This document shows positions 34,669-46,902 of a stretch of DNA of 64,000 bases, piece by piece. Both the position numbers and the translations under genes were made by a program. The stretch is from Sistotremastrum niveocremeum HHB9708. Its lineage: Eukaryota > Basidiomycota > Agaricomycetes > Sistotremastrales > Sistotremastraceae. Every line of letters begins with the position of its first letter. Within the stretch, counting starts at the first letter, position 1. Location: NCBI GenBank assembly GCA_001630475.1, contig KV419416.1:420937-484936 (forward strand), written 5' to 3'. The notes under the pieces are model-generated. The model did no database searches and was not told where the DNA came from. It worked only from the letters and a program-made list of their open reading frames with translations.

Positions 34669-35569
34669 ATGTCAGAGCGAGCGAACGGACCGGCATGGCT
34701 GTCAGCCTTGCCTGAACAGGCCGACTTCAGTCACATTGGCGGCAACGCTAGCGCCGATATCAAGCAACAAGTTGCCAATGTTCATAAAGAATTGATGGAC
34801 CTCCGGAGCGGCTTTGGAGAAAATATCGCGCATAGATTTAACATCAAGTCAATTGATATCGCGAGACATCATGAAGGATCGAGAAAAATGAAAGCGACGG
34901 TTTACTGCGAGGTCAAGGTTGAAAAAGGTGAGCATTCATCATGGCAGCACGTGGGATTTATCTGGAAATTGATCTTGGGCCTTGATAGATATGGTCAATA
35001 AACTGGGGGATTTGCATGGAGCTTGTGCTTCATATCTAGTCGGCAAGTTCCTTCTTCGCTCTTCTTTGACATCGGTCATGCTAAGAAGTCACTGTCTGCA
35101 GAAACGTAAGCCAAGTCGACCTGAGCCGACCAGACGGCTGCCTACTGACTCTTTTGCTCCATAGAATATCCTCGTTCCCGATTATTGCGCTCAACAGGGC
35201 ACAAGGCTCGTTGCGGGATTTTGGTGTCTCTCATGTTCGTCTTGCTCATTCACGCGGAGCTTTCATATATTTATTCAACGTCATCCACAGAGCATCACAA
35301 CTGCCTTCCACGGACGTGCCAAACTGTGAGTATTTTGCTGTCCTGGGCTTAATATACTTACTGAAGCTATTTCAGAGGAACAACTCTTCGGATAGAAAGC
35401 ACATCGCTGTCGGTCGGCAATCGAGCACTGAGTGCACGCCTAGAGGTGAGTCAATCCTCCAGACTCAATCAGGCCTTTAAATCTTCATTCATACCAGGCT
35501 TGGGACCTCAACGCAGACAAGCTGGTATTCTCGGGCACCCATTTCAAGATGTTTGCCGCCAAATTATGA
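34669..35569 (+). CDS. Hotdog-fold acyl-CoA thioesterase (ACOT13/PaaI-like)
   Basis: Seven exons: 34669..34927, 34989..35042, 35102..35105, 35165..35234, 35291..35325, 35376..35445, 35498..35569; 187 residues. Conserved parts appear only after splicing: MVNKLGDLHGACASYLVE, TISSFPIIAL, GVSHSITTAFHGRAKLGTTL and VFSGTHFKMFAAKL. These match the 4HBT thioesterase pattern, whose LHGG..LVD and AKLG motifs form the acyl-CoA site; Glu stands where the catalytic Asp usually is. Exon 3 is only 4 nt (AAAC), between a GC-AG intron and a GT-AG intron of 59 nt each. Skipping it would need one ~117-nt intron and gives LVGK instead of LVET. An ATG two codons upstream (34663) is also possible. Confidence 0.82.
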
Positions 35570-35736
35570 TCCGACCAGGATCACTCAATTCCCCTCGCTC
35601 ATATCCTGAAACGAGCTCTCCCCCTTATGTTACTACGACTCATAATCGTTATGAATAAGTTAGCTGTACTAATGACATAGATATCTTCACTGTAGACGAT
35701 TACTATACACGCCCTATAAATCTTTGCTTGACTTGC

Positions 35737-36434
35737 TTATGAATCCGTTTTGTCTATGAGGAACCAGCTTTCGGACGCTTTGTCGAATTCAAGTTCCGTA
35801 TCCCACTTATCAGTTCCCATCCATTTCGAACGTTCGTATGAGTCCCACCACTGGATCTGAGCTTGGCTCCCGGTCCATAGATAATCAGCAACGTGAGGAC
35901 TCGGTCCCATGAACTCGTGCCTAAAGACGGTCAATCCTGCTGGACCATTGACAGTAATAGTACCTAGCACACCTTTTGGTCGAAAGACCATCCTGTGATA
36001 CAAAATTGGTGCTGTTTGTGGGAGGTTTATCCACGGTGTTGGAGTAATACTGATAAACGACTTGATTAAGGTTCTGCCCAGCATATACTTTCACCTGCGT
36101 ATTGCCCAAATGTAGTCAGTGAAACAATGACTGGATACATATGAAAGACACACACGGTATCGAAACCAGAGCGAGCTCCGTAGTCCCGAGGTAAAAGCAG
36201 CTTTCCACTTTTAGGCGACGGGCGAGCGTGAAGAGGCCATTTCTCGAGAGGCCATGATTGAGTCATGATGCGAGCTGCTTCCGACGACTTCAGCTTAGAT
36301 TTCTGTTCATTCTGGAGTGCTTTCTTTTCCGCGGTAGATAGGGTGTCCCAAGTGCCTTTTCCGTCGGCATGCAGTTTATCGTCTCTCTGCTTCAGAAATG
36401 CAGACAATGACTTGTCATCCCATTTACGTGGCAT
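35737..36434 (-). CDS. Hypothetical protein, frame problem in second half
   Basis: Exon 1 (36434..36156, 93 codons) starts MPRKWDDKSLSAFLKQRDD and is Lys/Ser-rich. A gtgtgt..cgcag intron leads to VKVYAGQNLNQVVYQYYSNT. Coding character then moves to another frame (QTAPILYHRMVFRPKGVLG ... SESWFLIDKTDS stop). I find no good intron to bridge the two frames near 36030; the only gt/ag pairs are 25-35 nt apart. This may be a one-base frameshift (pseudogene or sequence error) or an unusual splice. The C-terminal half looks like a beta-rich domain I do not recognise. Confidence 0.5.
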
Positions 36435-36625
36435 TCTCACGGTATTGATGATGATATAGTAGCCTGATCTCGCAAGAGACAACAGTGACAGAAAAAGAGA
36501 TCAATTCCGGGTGTTTCAGTTTCAAAGCTGGCTTGCGACGCTCAGGAAGACTGGGCGCTACAGAAAAAGAGACATCCCGTCACGTGGGATCTTGACGCCT
36601 CCCTTAACCTGCCCTTTGCTCGCTC

Positions 36626-38581
36626 ATGCCAGGTCGAAATAAGAGGGTTGCTTATCTTTACGATAGTGAGAAGTCTTTTCTCAACACCTCGTTGCACCTG
36701 TTTGACTGAGGCTGCTAGATGACACCGGCAACTTTTCGTATGGTCTCGGTCATCCGATGAAACCGTTCAGAATACGGATGGCACATCAGTTGGTGGCTTC
36801 TTATGGGATGCTAGACAAGATGCAGGTCTTAGTGAGTGTTATCATACACCCTCATCTCCTATGTGTCTGACACGACCCGGTCCCAGCGTCCTCGGCGGTC
36901 TACACCCCAGGAGATGACAGCATTTCATACGGACGAATACATCGATTTCTTGAACAGAGTGACTCCAGAGACTGCAGAGGAACTGACAGGGCATGGGCAG
37001 CGCTGTGAGTTGTACTTGTCTTTTATCTAATGATTCGCACTCAAAATCCTTGCATTGTGAAGTTTTGGTCGGGGAAGACAATCCAGCATTCGAAGGAGTC
37101 TTTGACTTCTGTTCAATATCCGCAGGCGGATCGATTGGAGCAGCGCAGAGATTGAACATAGGAGCTGCAGATATTGCGATCAATTGGGCTGGTGGTCTGC
37201 ATCATGCCAAGAAGAGGGAAGCCTCCGGATTCTGCTACATCAACGACATCGTCCTCGCCATCCTTGAACTCCTACGTGTTTTCCCTCGTGTTCTATACAT
37301 CGACATCGACTGCCACCATGGAGATGGAGTAGAAGAGGCTTTCTACACTACGGATCGCGTCCTCACTTGCAGCTTTCACAAGTTCGGCGAATACTTTCCA
37401 GGAACTGGACATGTGGATGATCGGGGAACAGGAAAAGGCCTGGGATATTCGGTCAATGTCCCACTGAAAGATGGATTGACGGATGACGCCTTCAAAGGAG
37501 TCTTTGAGCCGGTCATCCAGAAAATCCTCGAATGGTATCGTCCAGAAGCCGTCGTCCTGCAATGCGGTGCCGATTCTCTTTCCGGCGATAAATTGGGCTG
37601 CTTCAACATTACCATGGAAGGACATGCCAACTGCGTTCAGTTTCTGAGAGCCTCAGGAATTCCTCTGATCTTATTAGGAGGAGGCGGCTACACCATCAAG
37701 AACGTTGCACGAGTCTGGACCTACGAGACCGCCTGTGCACTCGGTATTCAAGATACGATCGATCCAAATCTGCCCTGGAACGAATATTTTGAATGGTTCG
37801 GACCCCGGTATAGGCTGGAGGTGCCGGAGACAAATATGGAAGATGTCAATATCCGTGATGGACATCTGGAACACATTAAGTACGTTCATGAATGCTTAGA
37901 ATGAGCCGTAACTCACCACTCCATCAGATCGGAAGTCCTCCGTCATCTAGAAGACTTACCTTTTGCGCCTTCCGTTGGCATGCATCATGTTCCCACGGAA
38001 AGCATTGGGGACCACCTTGGCTATTCTATGCAAGAAGATCACCACCCTGAGGAACTGAGCGATCTGGACGAGATGATTGCTGGTGCGTACTACATCTTAT
38101 TGTCTTCGATTTATTTGCTCATCATTTTCATTCAGCTCGCGTTCGTGATGCCTTCAACGCAAATTCCGAATCCCTTCCGTCATCCGACGATGCCGATCTG
38201 TCAGACGACAGTGAATCCTCATCTTCCGTATCATCCCTCCATCGATACCGTTCTTCTCGCCGTCGCACACATCTCGCCTTCCCTGCCGAATGGCATGCGC
38301 ATCATCATCAAGTCCGACATCCACCTTCCAAACGACGGAAATTCTTCAGCAGTTCATTGGTGTGGAACGCGAGTCGAAAAGAAGTTCTGTTGATGCAGCA
38401 GATACCGGACAATGAAGACTCAATCGTCATCGTTGCTGATCAAGATGAGCAGGATGAAGGTGATGGCGAAGAAAATGGACACATCGAAACCAGTGCGGTG
38501 CGGGGGCGCGGGACTAACCGTACAATGCTGGATCTGGGATGGGGTGACGACTCGGAAGATGTGAATATGCGATTGGGGTAA
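36626..38581 (+). CDS. Class I histone deacetylase (Rpd3/Hos2 type)
   Basis: Six exons (36626..36665, 36719..36831, 36887..37004, 37063..37879, 37928..38082, 38136..38581); 562 residues. The catalytic domain is complete: [28 protein letters not shown] with the paired histidines, [16 protein letters not shown] with the zinc Asp and His, [12 protein letters not shown] with the second zinc Asp, and [13 protein letters not shown] with the transition-state Tyr. The C-terminal ~180 residues are acidic and Ser-rich, probably disordered. It removes acetyl groups from histone lysines within a co-repressor complex such as Sin3, of which SAP18 (11951-13293) is a known partner in other eukaryotes. It is divergent from the hypothetical gene at 35737-36434. 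Confidence 0.93.
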
Positions 38582-39266
38582 AGATCTCTGTAATCTGTGC
38601 GTTATCTGCGTTCGCTTGGTTATTTATACTTTGTTCTGCTGTGCTGTGTACTACTCGTATTTGCTGTATTGTTCTAGTTTCTTTTTTCCTGGTTATAATA
38701 TCTACTTCCTCTGTATTAGACAACTGCACAGTGTCCTGGATCGTTACTATAATACTTTGACGGGGAACTCAAGACGCCGCAGAGGGGCGAGCAATACCTT
38801 TCTGGGTCAACGAGTGTCGAAAGCTCTGCAGTTGACTCTCCGTACGCTGATTTCTAACGCCTCACGAATGTGGTTAAAAACTAGATCTGGTTCGGCGAGG
38901 ATGGCGATACTGAGAATCGATAGCAACGCGTCGTAGCAGCTCTCGCGCCGGCCAGGTTGCTGCGTTGAGTACAGCGCGTGACGTCACGCGTCTACGACTC
39001 ACTTTGGCCTTTGAGTTTCACTTCTCCAGTCAAAGCTATGAGGAAACGATTCATTACTGACTATTCAGCGGTCCTAGCCGTGCTTATATACGTATAGAAA
39101 TAAATGAGTTGGGCTACAGACAACAGGTTGAACGGAAATGCTAGAGTGATAAAGAGTGTCTTGTGGAAAGAGAGTCCAGGCGTGTACGATACAGAGTTCG
39201 AAAAAAGATGTCCGTCGGGCGTAATTAATCCTCCCAAAACCTAAGAAATCGCATACAGTGAAGACC
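38582..39266. other. Intergenic between convergent HDAC and glyoxal oxidase genes
   Basis: 685 bp holding both 3' ends. Apart from a 16-bp palindrome (listed separately), I see no coding sequence or RNA gene. Confidence 0.5.
38975..38990. promoter_or_regulatory. Palindrome with CRE core (TGACGTCA)
   Basis: A perfect 16-bp palindrome, CGCGTGACGTCACGCG, centred on the full ATF/CREB site. Such sites bind bZIP factors of the Atf1 type in fungi. Its place between two 3' ends is unusual for a promoter element, so function is uncertain. Confidence 0.4.
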
Positions 39267-41498
39267 TCACGAGAACATAGCGCAAAGTACAGCGCACGCC
39301 GTGAAGAAGACAGGTAGCCTTACTCCAGAAGAAAGATTTACTGCATTATTTTTATGGCCACTTCCAGAGCCGGTGGGGGAGGAGGAAGGTGTAGATGACG
39401 CGGTCGGCGTTGCAGTGACAATGGCAGGCAATTCCTGCACCGAATGAGTGGGTTGGGTCCCTATCTGGCCATTTCCAACGATCACCATCGTCCCATTGGA
39501 AGGAACGCCGTCAACTACGACGAATAGCATGAGGGGACCCGGAGTGATCAAGTTCGGGTTGGGAGGAACTTGTGAGACGTGCAGGGTGATGGTACCGTTT
39601 TCGAGGACGGTGTAGGTGTTGTTCAATTGGAGGAACCTTTGTCCCATGTTGAGAGCGTGTGTTGTGAACCCTGGTCGAACGATGACCACCGTGGTATTGG
39701 CCGCAGCATCGTTAGCAGAGCCGGTGTACGAGGACGGTGAGAGTTGGATGTCGAATGGTGATCCACCATAGGACAGAGTCTTCGGGACACCGGTGGGTAC
39801 AGGACGAGTTGTCGCTGAGAAATACGAAGGGTAGAACCGTTCGGCCCGATATGTCGTTGGATAGGAAGTGGTCAAGTTGACGTCGACGTTGGGATTGGAG
39901 CCTGCAATGAGAACGGATGCATCGGGGAGAAGGAGAGCAACCGAATGATACATGCGCGGAATCTGGGAAGACTGCAATCCACCTCTACTCCATCTCGATC
40001 CAGCGGCCGCATTCGGGTTGTAGATAGCTGGCGTCAAGACGGGCCCGGCGGCTAAACTCATTCCGAAGGGCATGTCACCGAAGAGAGCGGTTTGTCCGGT
40101 TGCATAGGCATAGCCTGCAGTACCGTTCGCGGCGCCGTTGATAACTAGAAGTGTCCCGTCCGGAAGGATCACGAATTGACCCATGGTTCTGCCCTCGAGC
40201 ATGTCATCGTCTTGCACGTAGACCGGGGCCGAACCATCCTGGGGCTCGGGTGTGATACGTTGGCAGTCGTTGGAGGAAGGATAATCGAAAGTGTTGATGT
40301 TGGGCTGCAAGTAATCGCCATAGGCGTCGGCCGGCATGTCGGAGCCTCCACAAAAGAGGATGCTTGGGGTGTAATTATTCGCAGGAGTGAGAGGAAGCAT
40401 GGCCACCGCGCCTGAGGCTGGGTAGACGCGGACGACACCCTTCGGCATGTCAGGGAGAGGAGTTTCGAGGTTATTATTGTAGTCCCACAAAACTAAACCA
40501 AGACTCAGTGACATGATTTCTTTCTTGAATGTATGGCTCACTTACTGGTCGATAAATTGGCTTGAACGAACATCTTTCCAGATGGCATGAGGTACGCGTG
40601 TGCGTAAGCATTGAGGCCGCTAGTAGTGGTCATAAATTGCATGTTCTCGATGTCGCCACTGCGAGGAGGATAGAATTCGAAAGAAGGCTCCGCCCCTCCA
40701 CCCTCGGTGGTAGGATCGGTGTTGGGAAGGTTTCGATTGACGTAGCCTCCGCCAACAAAACCTCCCATGAGGACAACTGAACCGTCAGCTAAAGCCTCAG
40801 TTCCAGCGTACCACCTTTTTCGGGCCATCTGAAGCTGGTTCTGGCCGTCGTACCACTGACAACCGTCGTCAGAGCAGGGATTAAGGATCCGGATAGCCTG
40901 AGCTCCGTCGTAGTCTTGATAAGTAGAGTCGAACTCTCCTTGGTCGGACTTCTCGCCCTGTGGTCCGATGGCGGCATTTCCACCAAATGTGGCGAAGGAA
41001 CCATTGGGAAGGTGCATTCCAGAAGCGCAGAAAGTGTTGGTGGTCATGTCCATAAGCTCTGCTGTACTAGATGCAATGTCCCTGGGACACGTCGTATCAG
41101 TTTCGGAGCGGAAAAAAGGGTCAAAATGAAGTGGAAAATTAAGGCGAGGGTCCCGAGGGTTCGAGGACTCGCTGCTCCATTTGCACGCAGGCGGATCGAG
41201 ACAAAAAACGATATAATACTCACCAAACGGCAGCCCAAGCATGGTGGCCATCGATGGTGGCCTCGTTCGCCTCGACTTTATCCAAGATGTATACTTTCTC
41301 CTCATTCCCCAAAAACATCTAAAAAATGTGGTCAACCTCTCTTATGCTCGAAGCTCGAGCAGACAAAAAGTCGGCTGAACTGACCATCATGGCGCTGACT
41401 AGGGTATCGCCAACATCAACTATGGTCCCAGGTGAAGGTGTTTGAGCGAAACTCAAGGAAAGGAAGGATAGCAAAAGCAAGGAGCGTAAAGACAGCAT
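39267..41498 (-). CDS. Glyoxal oxidase (copper radical oxidase) 1
   Basis: Four exons (41498..41385, 41318..41224, 41081..40546, 40492..39267); 656 residues. A signal peptide (MLSLRSLLLLSFLSLSFAQ) precedes the beta-propeller. The radical-copper residues are visible: Cys in NTFCASGMHLPNGSF, Tyr in RWYAGTEAL, Tyr-His in RMYHSVALLLPDA and His in FTTHALNMGQR. The end has a Ser/Gly spacer and a hydrophobic tail (LPVFFTACAVLCAMF), suggesting a GPI anchor. The enzyme oxidises aldehydes such as glyoxal outside the cell and produces H2O2 for lignin-degrading peroxidases. Intron 2 is 142 nt, long for this genome, and has a 143-nt counterpart in the second copy at 44079. It is divergent from the methionine aminopeptidase gene. 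Confidence 0.92.
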
Positions 41499-41841
41499 AG
41501 TTTGCGCAAGGGAGAGAGGAAAGGAAATGCCGGATCAGAGCCTGAGATGGGCCAAGATATATTGTTCAGCCTCGATACGAACATGCGATTAGCAGCGGGG
41601 CCGGTGCACAACAAGCCCAGCCAATGATGAATTTTGATGTTTCGGCGCCAGTTGCGCAGTCCAGACATGAACGCCGTCTTTCGATAATGGAGATCCCGTA
41701 CATTACCGTTTCTTGAAAGTCGAACGACGCCTTCCGCATGTTTGTAGCCAGGTCTGGGTCCCAAAGCGGTCGTAGTAACAGAACGCGACCGGGCGGTTTT
41801 AGAGTTTTGATAGCGTGGCGGTCTCGATCAGGTCTCCGTGT
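41499..41841. promoter_or_regulatory. Divergent promoter, glyoxal oxidase 1 / MetAP
   Basis: A 343-bp spacer between opposite start codons. ORFs here are shadows. No specific site recognised. Confidence 0.45.
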
Positions 41842-43122
41842 ATGTCCTTCCGCGTCGCCAACGTCCGTCTCGCACACTCACTCGCTCGTCGACCTCCAAG
41901 ATATTGTCCAAGTATTCTGAAGAAAAAATACAGTTCAGCGTCAGAACACGAAGGTCTCCAGGATGTCGACTATGGCGATTATTCCCTGATTTTACATCCT
42001 GAACATCGAATAAGGGGAGTAAAGCATATTCCTCGACGTTCGGCCCCTACCCACATCAATTGTCCCCATTATGCATCCGATCCAAAACGGAACACCCATG
42101 CTGGGTCGGACACCCAGCAGGAAGCCATCATCTCCCTCGGTAGTGAAGACGAAACTCGTCTGAGGCGCGCTGCCAAGCTCGCGGCCGCGACGCTGAAATT
42201 CGCTGCTGGCCTCATTCGGCCGGGCATTACTACTGAAGCAATCGACGAACGACTACATTGGTTTATTGTGGAGAATAACGCATATCCATCGCCGCTGAAT
42301 TATCTCGGTTTTCCAAAGTCGTGTTGTACGAGCGTCAATAATATCGTGGCTCATGGAATACCAGACGAGTAAGCCATGCTTTTATGCTATTTCTGTTCAG
42401 GACAAACCCAGGCTAAAGTTTTGCATCATTGGGTAACCTTTTTGTTGTCCTCGATCAAGCCGAGAAGTCGAGCCTGGAGATATCATCAACGTCGACGTGA
42501 CGGTTTACCTCGATGGCTATCATGGGGATACTTCTCGGACATTCCTTGTCGAAGATGTCGATGATCAAGGAAAAGAATTAGTAGGAGTCACGCAAGAGGC
42601 CCTCGAGCTCGCCATTGGGATTTGTGGGCCTGATGTTCCCTTCAAACGGATCGGAGAGTATATAGACAAATTCGTACGAGCCAGGGAGATGTCAGTGGTC
42701 AGAGCGCTCACCGGACATGGTATTGGACGGGAATTTCACTGTCGTCCGTGGATCGTACATCATGGTAAGCATGCCAAAGTCGTCAACGATAGCTTCCCAC
42801 TGATCAATGATACAGGAAACGAAGAGCCTGGAGTCATGAAACTTGGCCATTGCTTCACGATTGAGGTATGTGTATGCGCCGCGTTGTATCTCGGTTCTGA
42901 ATTTATGTTTTTGGACAAGCCTGCAATCATTCAGGGAAGTAATCCCAGTGTCTGGGAATTCTTAGATGGCTGGACTGTTGCAACAGAGGTATGGGCTCGA
43001 TGATTTGACTTCCGGAATCTTCAAGTTGACACATTCTTCTTCAATAGAGTGGGGCTCGAAGTGCTCAAGCCGAACACATGGTTCTGATAACAGAGAATGG
43101 TGCGGAAGTTCTAACCAGATGA
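41842..43122 (+). CDS. Methionine aminopeptidase, mitochondrial type 1
   Basis: Five exons (41842..42368, 42460..42764, 42816..42865, 42920..42988, 43048..43122); 341 residues. The Arg-rich, acid-free N-terminus (MSFRVANVRLAHSLARRPPR) looks like a mitochondrial targeting peptide. The enzyme core follows: VNNIVAHGIPD, VDVTVYLDGYHGDTSRTF with two metal Asp, GHGIGREFH with the metal His, FTIE and TENGAEVL with the metal Glu residues. It removes the initiator methionine from new proteins, here presumably those made in the mitochondrion. The 51-nt intron 42765-42815 is a multiple of three and open in frame, so the unspliced frame looks coding. I splice it because it restores IVHHGNEEPGVM. Confidence 0.9.
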
Positions 43123-43193
43123 TTTGAAATACGAGGAGTTGCAAGGATAAGATTATAAGTAGGATTACAAGATGGATAAAATAATCAGGCTGG

Positions 43194-43837
43194 TCATGAT
43201 GGTGGAGACTGTGATTCAGCGGCGTGTTGTGATTCTGCTTCCTGGGCAAGATCCCATCGTTTGACGATGTTAGCTTTGAATACACCCATGTCCTCTCCCG
43301 CGAATATTCGAAGCCGCTCTAACCGTCGATCACGTAGTCGATTTTTGGGAAGCATGCCTGACACGGCCTTTCGAATGATCTATCGTTCAAAGTCAGACTC
43401 ATCATTTGAAGGTAATAGTGCCGATTGAGACGCACCTCTTCAGGTTTCCTTTCCATCATATCCTTGTATTTTATCTCTTTCAATCCACCTGGGTACATCG
43501 TGTGATGTCGATACACCTTCTGCTCTTCCTTCTTTCCAGTCACGACGATTTTGCGAGCGTTCGTCACAACAACATAGTCACCACAGTCTACTGGATATGG
43601 ATATATTAGTTTTCATCGCGACCAATATGGTTGGGCAAGACGCACGCGCTGGGTCGTATATGGCTTTATGCTTGCCCATGAGTGCGATGGCTATCCTCTC
43701 CGACAGCTTCCCAAGCACACGATCTGAAGCATCGACATGATGCCACACTCGAGCAAAGGCAAGGGCGGTCTATATGCATCGTCAGCACCATCAAACGAGC
43801 GCACGCCATCACTCACATTGCCCACAGCCTGTGACAT
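43194..43837 (-). CDS. Mitochondrial ribosomal protein uL13m
   Basis: Four exons (43837..43817, 43769..43646, 43590..43436, 43379..43194); 161 residues. The protein begins [20 protein letters not shown], then [49 protein letters not shown] and [19 protein letters not shown]. This is the complete L13 family pattern and the start matches that of yeast mitochondrial L13. It is a structural protein of the mitochondrial large subunit. It is convergent with the mitochondrial methionine aminopeptidase and divergent from glyoxal oxidase 2. Confidence 0.93.
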
Positions 43838-44078
43838 GGCAAAGAAAAGCTGCTGACCTAATCCAACGTCGTTCGGCAGACAATTTTCCCAAAGCGTGCT
43901 TTAGCGAAGGCTCCTGAGTGGACGCCGACACTCGCCGAAGATCGGCCGCCGTTGAAGTTCGCAAAAAATTACGTAAACACCCTCAATTTTCTCGGCTTCC
44001 GTCTGGGCGTGCAGCATCTCAAGGTCGCACTCTGCGTCCCCCCTCCTTCTTTGATTAGGTCTCTTTCTCTTGCCCGTC

Positions 44079-46312
44079 ATGAAGATTATGCTGTCTTTTC
44101 TCCTTCCTTCGTTTTTCTTTTCTGCTGCACTTGCTCAGACGGCCGGGTCAATCGTGGAAGTTGGCGACACCCAAGTGAGCGCGATGATGGTGCGGTTTCG
44201 TTCTATGGAGAGCTCGGGTGGAGGGCGCTGATCGTCTGTGCTTGTCGTGGGTATCATAGATGTTCCTTGGGAATGAAGAGAAGGTGTATATATTGGACAA
44301 GGTTGAAGGGAATGCTGCGAAGATCCAGGGTCACTCAGCATGGGCAGCCGTATGGTGAGTGTTCCTCGATGATCATCCCTAGATCCCCTCGGATATTCGC
44401 AATCGGTCGATTCCCCTTGCCTCAAGTTTCTTCAGTGTTTTGCGCTCGTCTCTCGTATCCCGAAGTAATTCCACGAAACTGATGCAGGGTCTTGCAGGGA
44501 CATTGCGTCGAGTACCACAACGCTGATGGATATGACGACGAACACTTTCTGTGCTTCAGGCATGCATCTTCCAAATGGCTCGTTCGCGACCTTCGGAGGG
44601 AACAAAGCTATTGGACCTCAGGGCGCCGACTCAGATCAGCCAGGATTCGACAGTACCTACGATGATTCGGACGGCGGTACTTCGATCCGCATATTGAATC
44701 CTTGCACTGGAACCAACTGTCAGTGGTTCGACAATGCCAATCTCCTTTCGATGCAGCAGAGACGATGGTACGCGGGTACTGAGGCTTTGGCTGATGGATC
44801 TGTCGTTCTCATTGGCGGTTTCGTCAATGGAGGTTATGTTAACCGAAACCTTCCAAATAACGATCCCACATACGAAGGAGGAGGTGCTGAACCCACCTTC
44901 GAGTTCTTCCCTGCACGAGATGCCGGTGCTCAGCTGATGCAGTTCATGACTACCACCAGCGGACTGAACTCGTATGCGCATGCATATCTCATGCCGTCAG
45001 GACAGATGTTTGTTCAAGCAAATTTGTCTACGAGTGCGTAGTTTTGACCTTGCTTGTTTGTCGTGATATTGACCCTTACCTAGTTCTGTGGGATTACAAC
45101 AACAACATCGAGACGCCGCTCCCCAAGATGCCCCATGGTGTTGTTCGTGTCTACCCCGCGTCCGGGGCCGTGGCTATGCTTCCCCTCACGCCCGCGAACA
45201 ACTACACTCCCTCAGTCCTCTTCTGCGGTGGTTCAAACATGCCAGCGGACGCATACGGCGACTACCTCCAACCCAAGATCAACACCTTCTACTATCCAGC
45301 ATCGAATGACTGTCAGCGGATTACTCCAGAGCCTCAGGATGGTTCAGCTCCCGAATACGTCCAAGACGACGACATGCTCGAAGGCCGAACCATGGGACAG
45401 TTCATCATTCTTCCCACCGGCAAGCTCCTGATCCTCAACGGTGGCTCTAATGGCACCGCAGGATACGCAACGGCTACAGATGAAACTCCTTCGTATGCTG
45501 ATATGCCGTACGGAATGAGTCTCGCAGCAGCTCCGGTGCTAACGCCTGCCATCTATGATCCTGATGCGCCAGCCGGTTCGAGATGGAGTCGAGACGGAAT
45601 ACAGACTTCCCAAATCCCCCGACTGTATCATTCATCGGCGCTCTTACTGCCTGACGCATCAGTCATCATCGCTGGAAGCAATCCCAACGTCGACGTGAAC
45701 TTGACCACTTTCTTCCCTACTACGTACACCGCCGAACGCTTCTACCCTCCATACTTCTCAGCAACGACCAGACCCGTCCCACAAGGCGTACCGGCGAAAC
45801 TGTCGTACGGAGGCGCACCATTCGACATTCAGCTTGATCCGTCATCATACACCGGCGATGGCAATGACGCTGCAGGCAATACTACTGTGGTGATCATCCG
45901 TCCAGGCTTCACCACGCACGCGATGAACATGGGCCAACGTTTCCTACAGCTCAACAACACCTTCACCGTGATGCAGAACGGCACAATCTTGCTCCACGTC
46001 TCGCAAGTCCCACCTAATCCTAATCTGATCACTCCTGGACCTGTCCTTCTTTTCGTCGTGGTGGATGGCATTCCGTCAAACGGGACTATGGTCATCGTTG
46101 GCAATGGCAAGATTGGAACTCAACCGACTCATACCGTCCAGGAGCTTCCAGCCGCTGTGACTTCCACCCCGACGCCCACGGACACTCCTTCATCAACAAA
46201 GTCTTCGAATAAGAGTAGTGACGCCCGACGAACGACCGTTGGCCTCGGCGCGCTCGTCTTATCAATGGCTTGCGCTCTACCAGCCATGATATTCTTGACC
46301 GATTTCTCGTGA
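44079..46312 (+). CDS. Glyoxal oxidase (copper radical oxidase) 2
   Basis: Four exons (44079..44189, 44260..44354, 44498..45033, 45084..46312); 656 residues, the same length as copy 1. Intron phases and exon lengths match closely (95 and 536 nt identical). The signal peptide is MKIMLSFLLPSFFFSAALAQ. All active-site residues are kept: NTFCASGMHL, RWYAGTEAL, RLYHSSALLLPDA and FTTHAMNMGQR. The C-terminus is Ser/Thr-rich with a hydrophobic end, again GPI-like. The two copies face each other across MetAP and uL13m, so they form an inverted pair with two unrelated housekeeping genes between. Both copies appear functional. Confidence 0.92.
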
Positions 46313-46902
46313 GTATCACCTTGTGCACACGAGCACGGAAAGAGTTGTAAGATCATGATGCTGGCATCGCGTACGTATAAAAGTTCATATTAGCATTAAT
46401 CTTCTTGGACAGTTTTCGGACTCGCTACGGATATTTTCTCTTGCTTCGTACTCATTCTAATGATCAGACACTTGCATGGACCTTGACTAGCATATTCGAT
46501 TTCATATCTCTCATTCTGTCCGCATCGTTACTCTTGTTACTCTGCATAGTTTTGTCACTGTCTTTATTACATTGTGGACTAATTTCTTCTCGTAATGAAT
46601 GCATGACAGTTGCCCCAATGGCCTCATGTTCAATGAGACTCAGCCTTGACTATCAAAGTCCTCTCATCTCAGAGACTGCAGAGCAAAACCTTCGTTGTAC
46701 TTCACGTGCAAGTCATGCGCACAGCTGTTCACTCCCATGATTATTGAGGGATTCTAGAAACGCATAGAATTCTCTTCTTCTGCTAACCACTCATCTCACT
46801 ATATGATTAACTTGTCGTTATATGATTTTGCTCACGTCTTGAGACACATTTGGTTGCGCAACATTGTGGACCATAACAGGGTGTCGTAGACTCTTATGCG
46901 TC
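46313..46902. other. Intergenic, nothing recognised
   Basis: 590 bp after glyoxal oxidase 2. An ORF at 46405..46740 has hydrophobic stretches but no family or splice support, so I do not call it. Confidence 0.45.
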
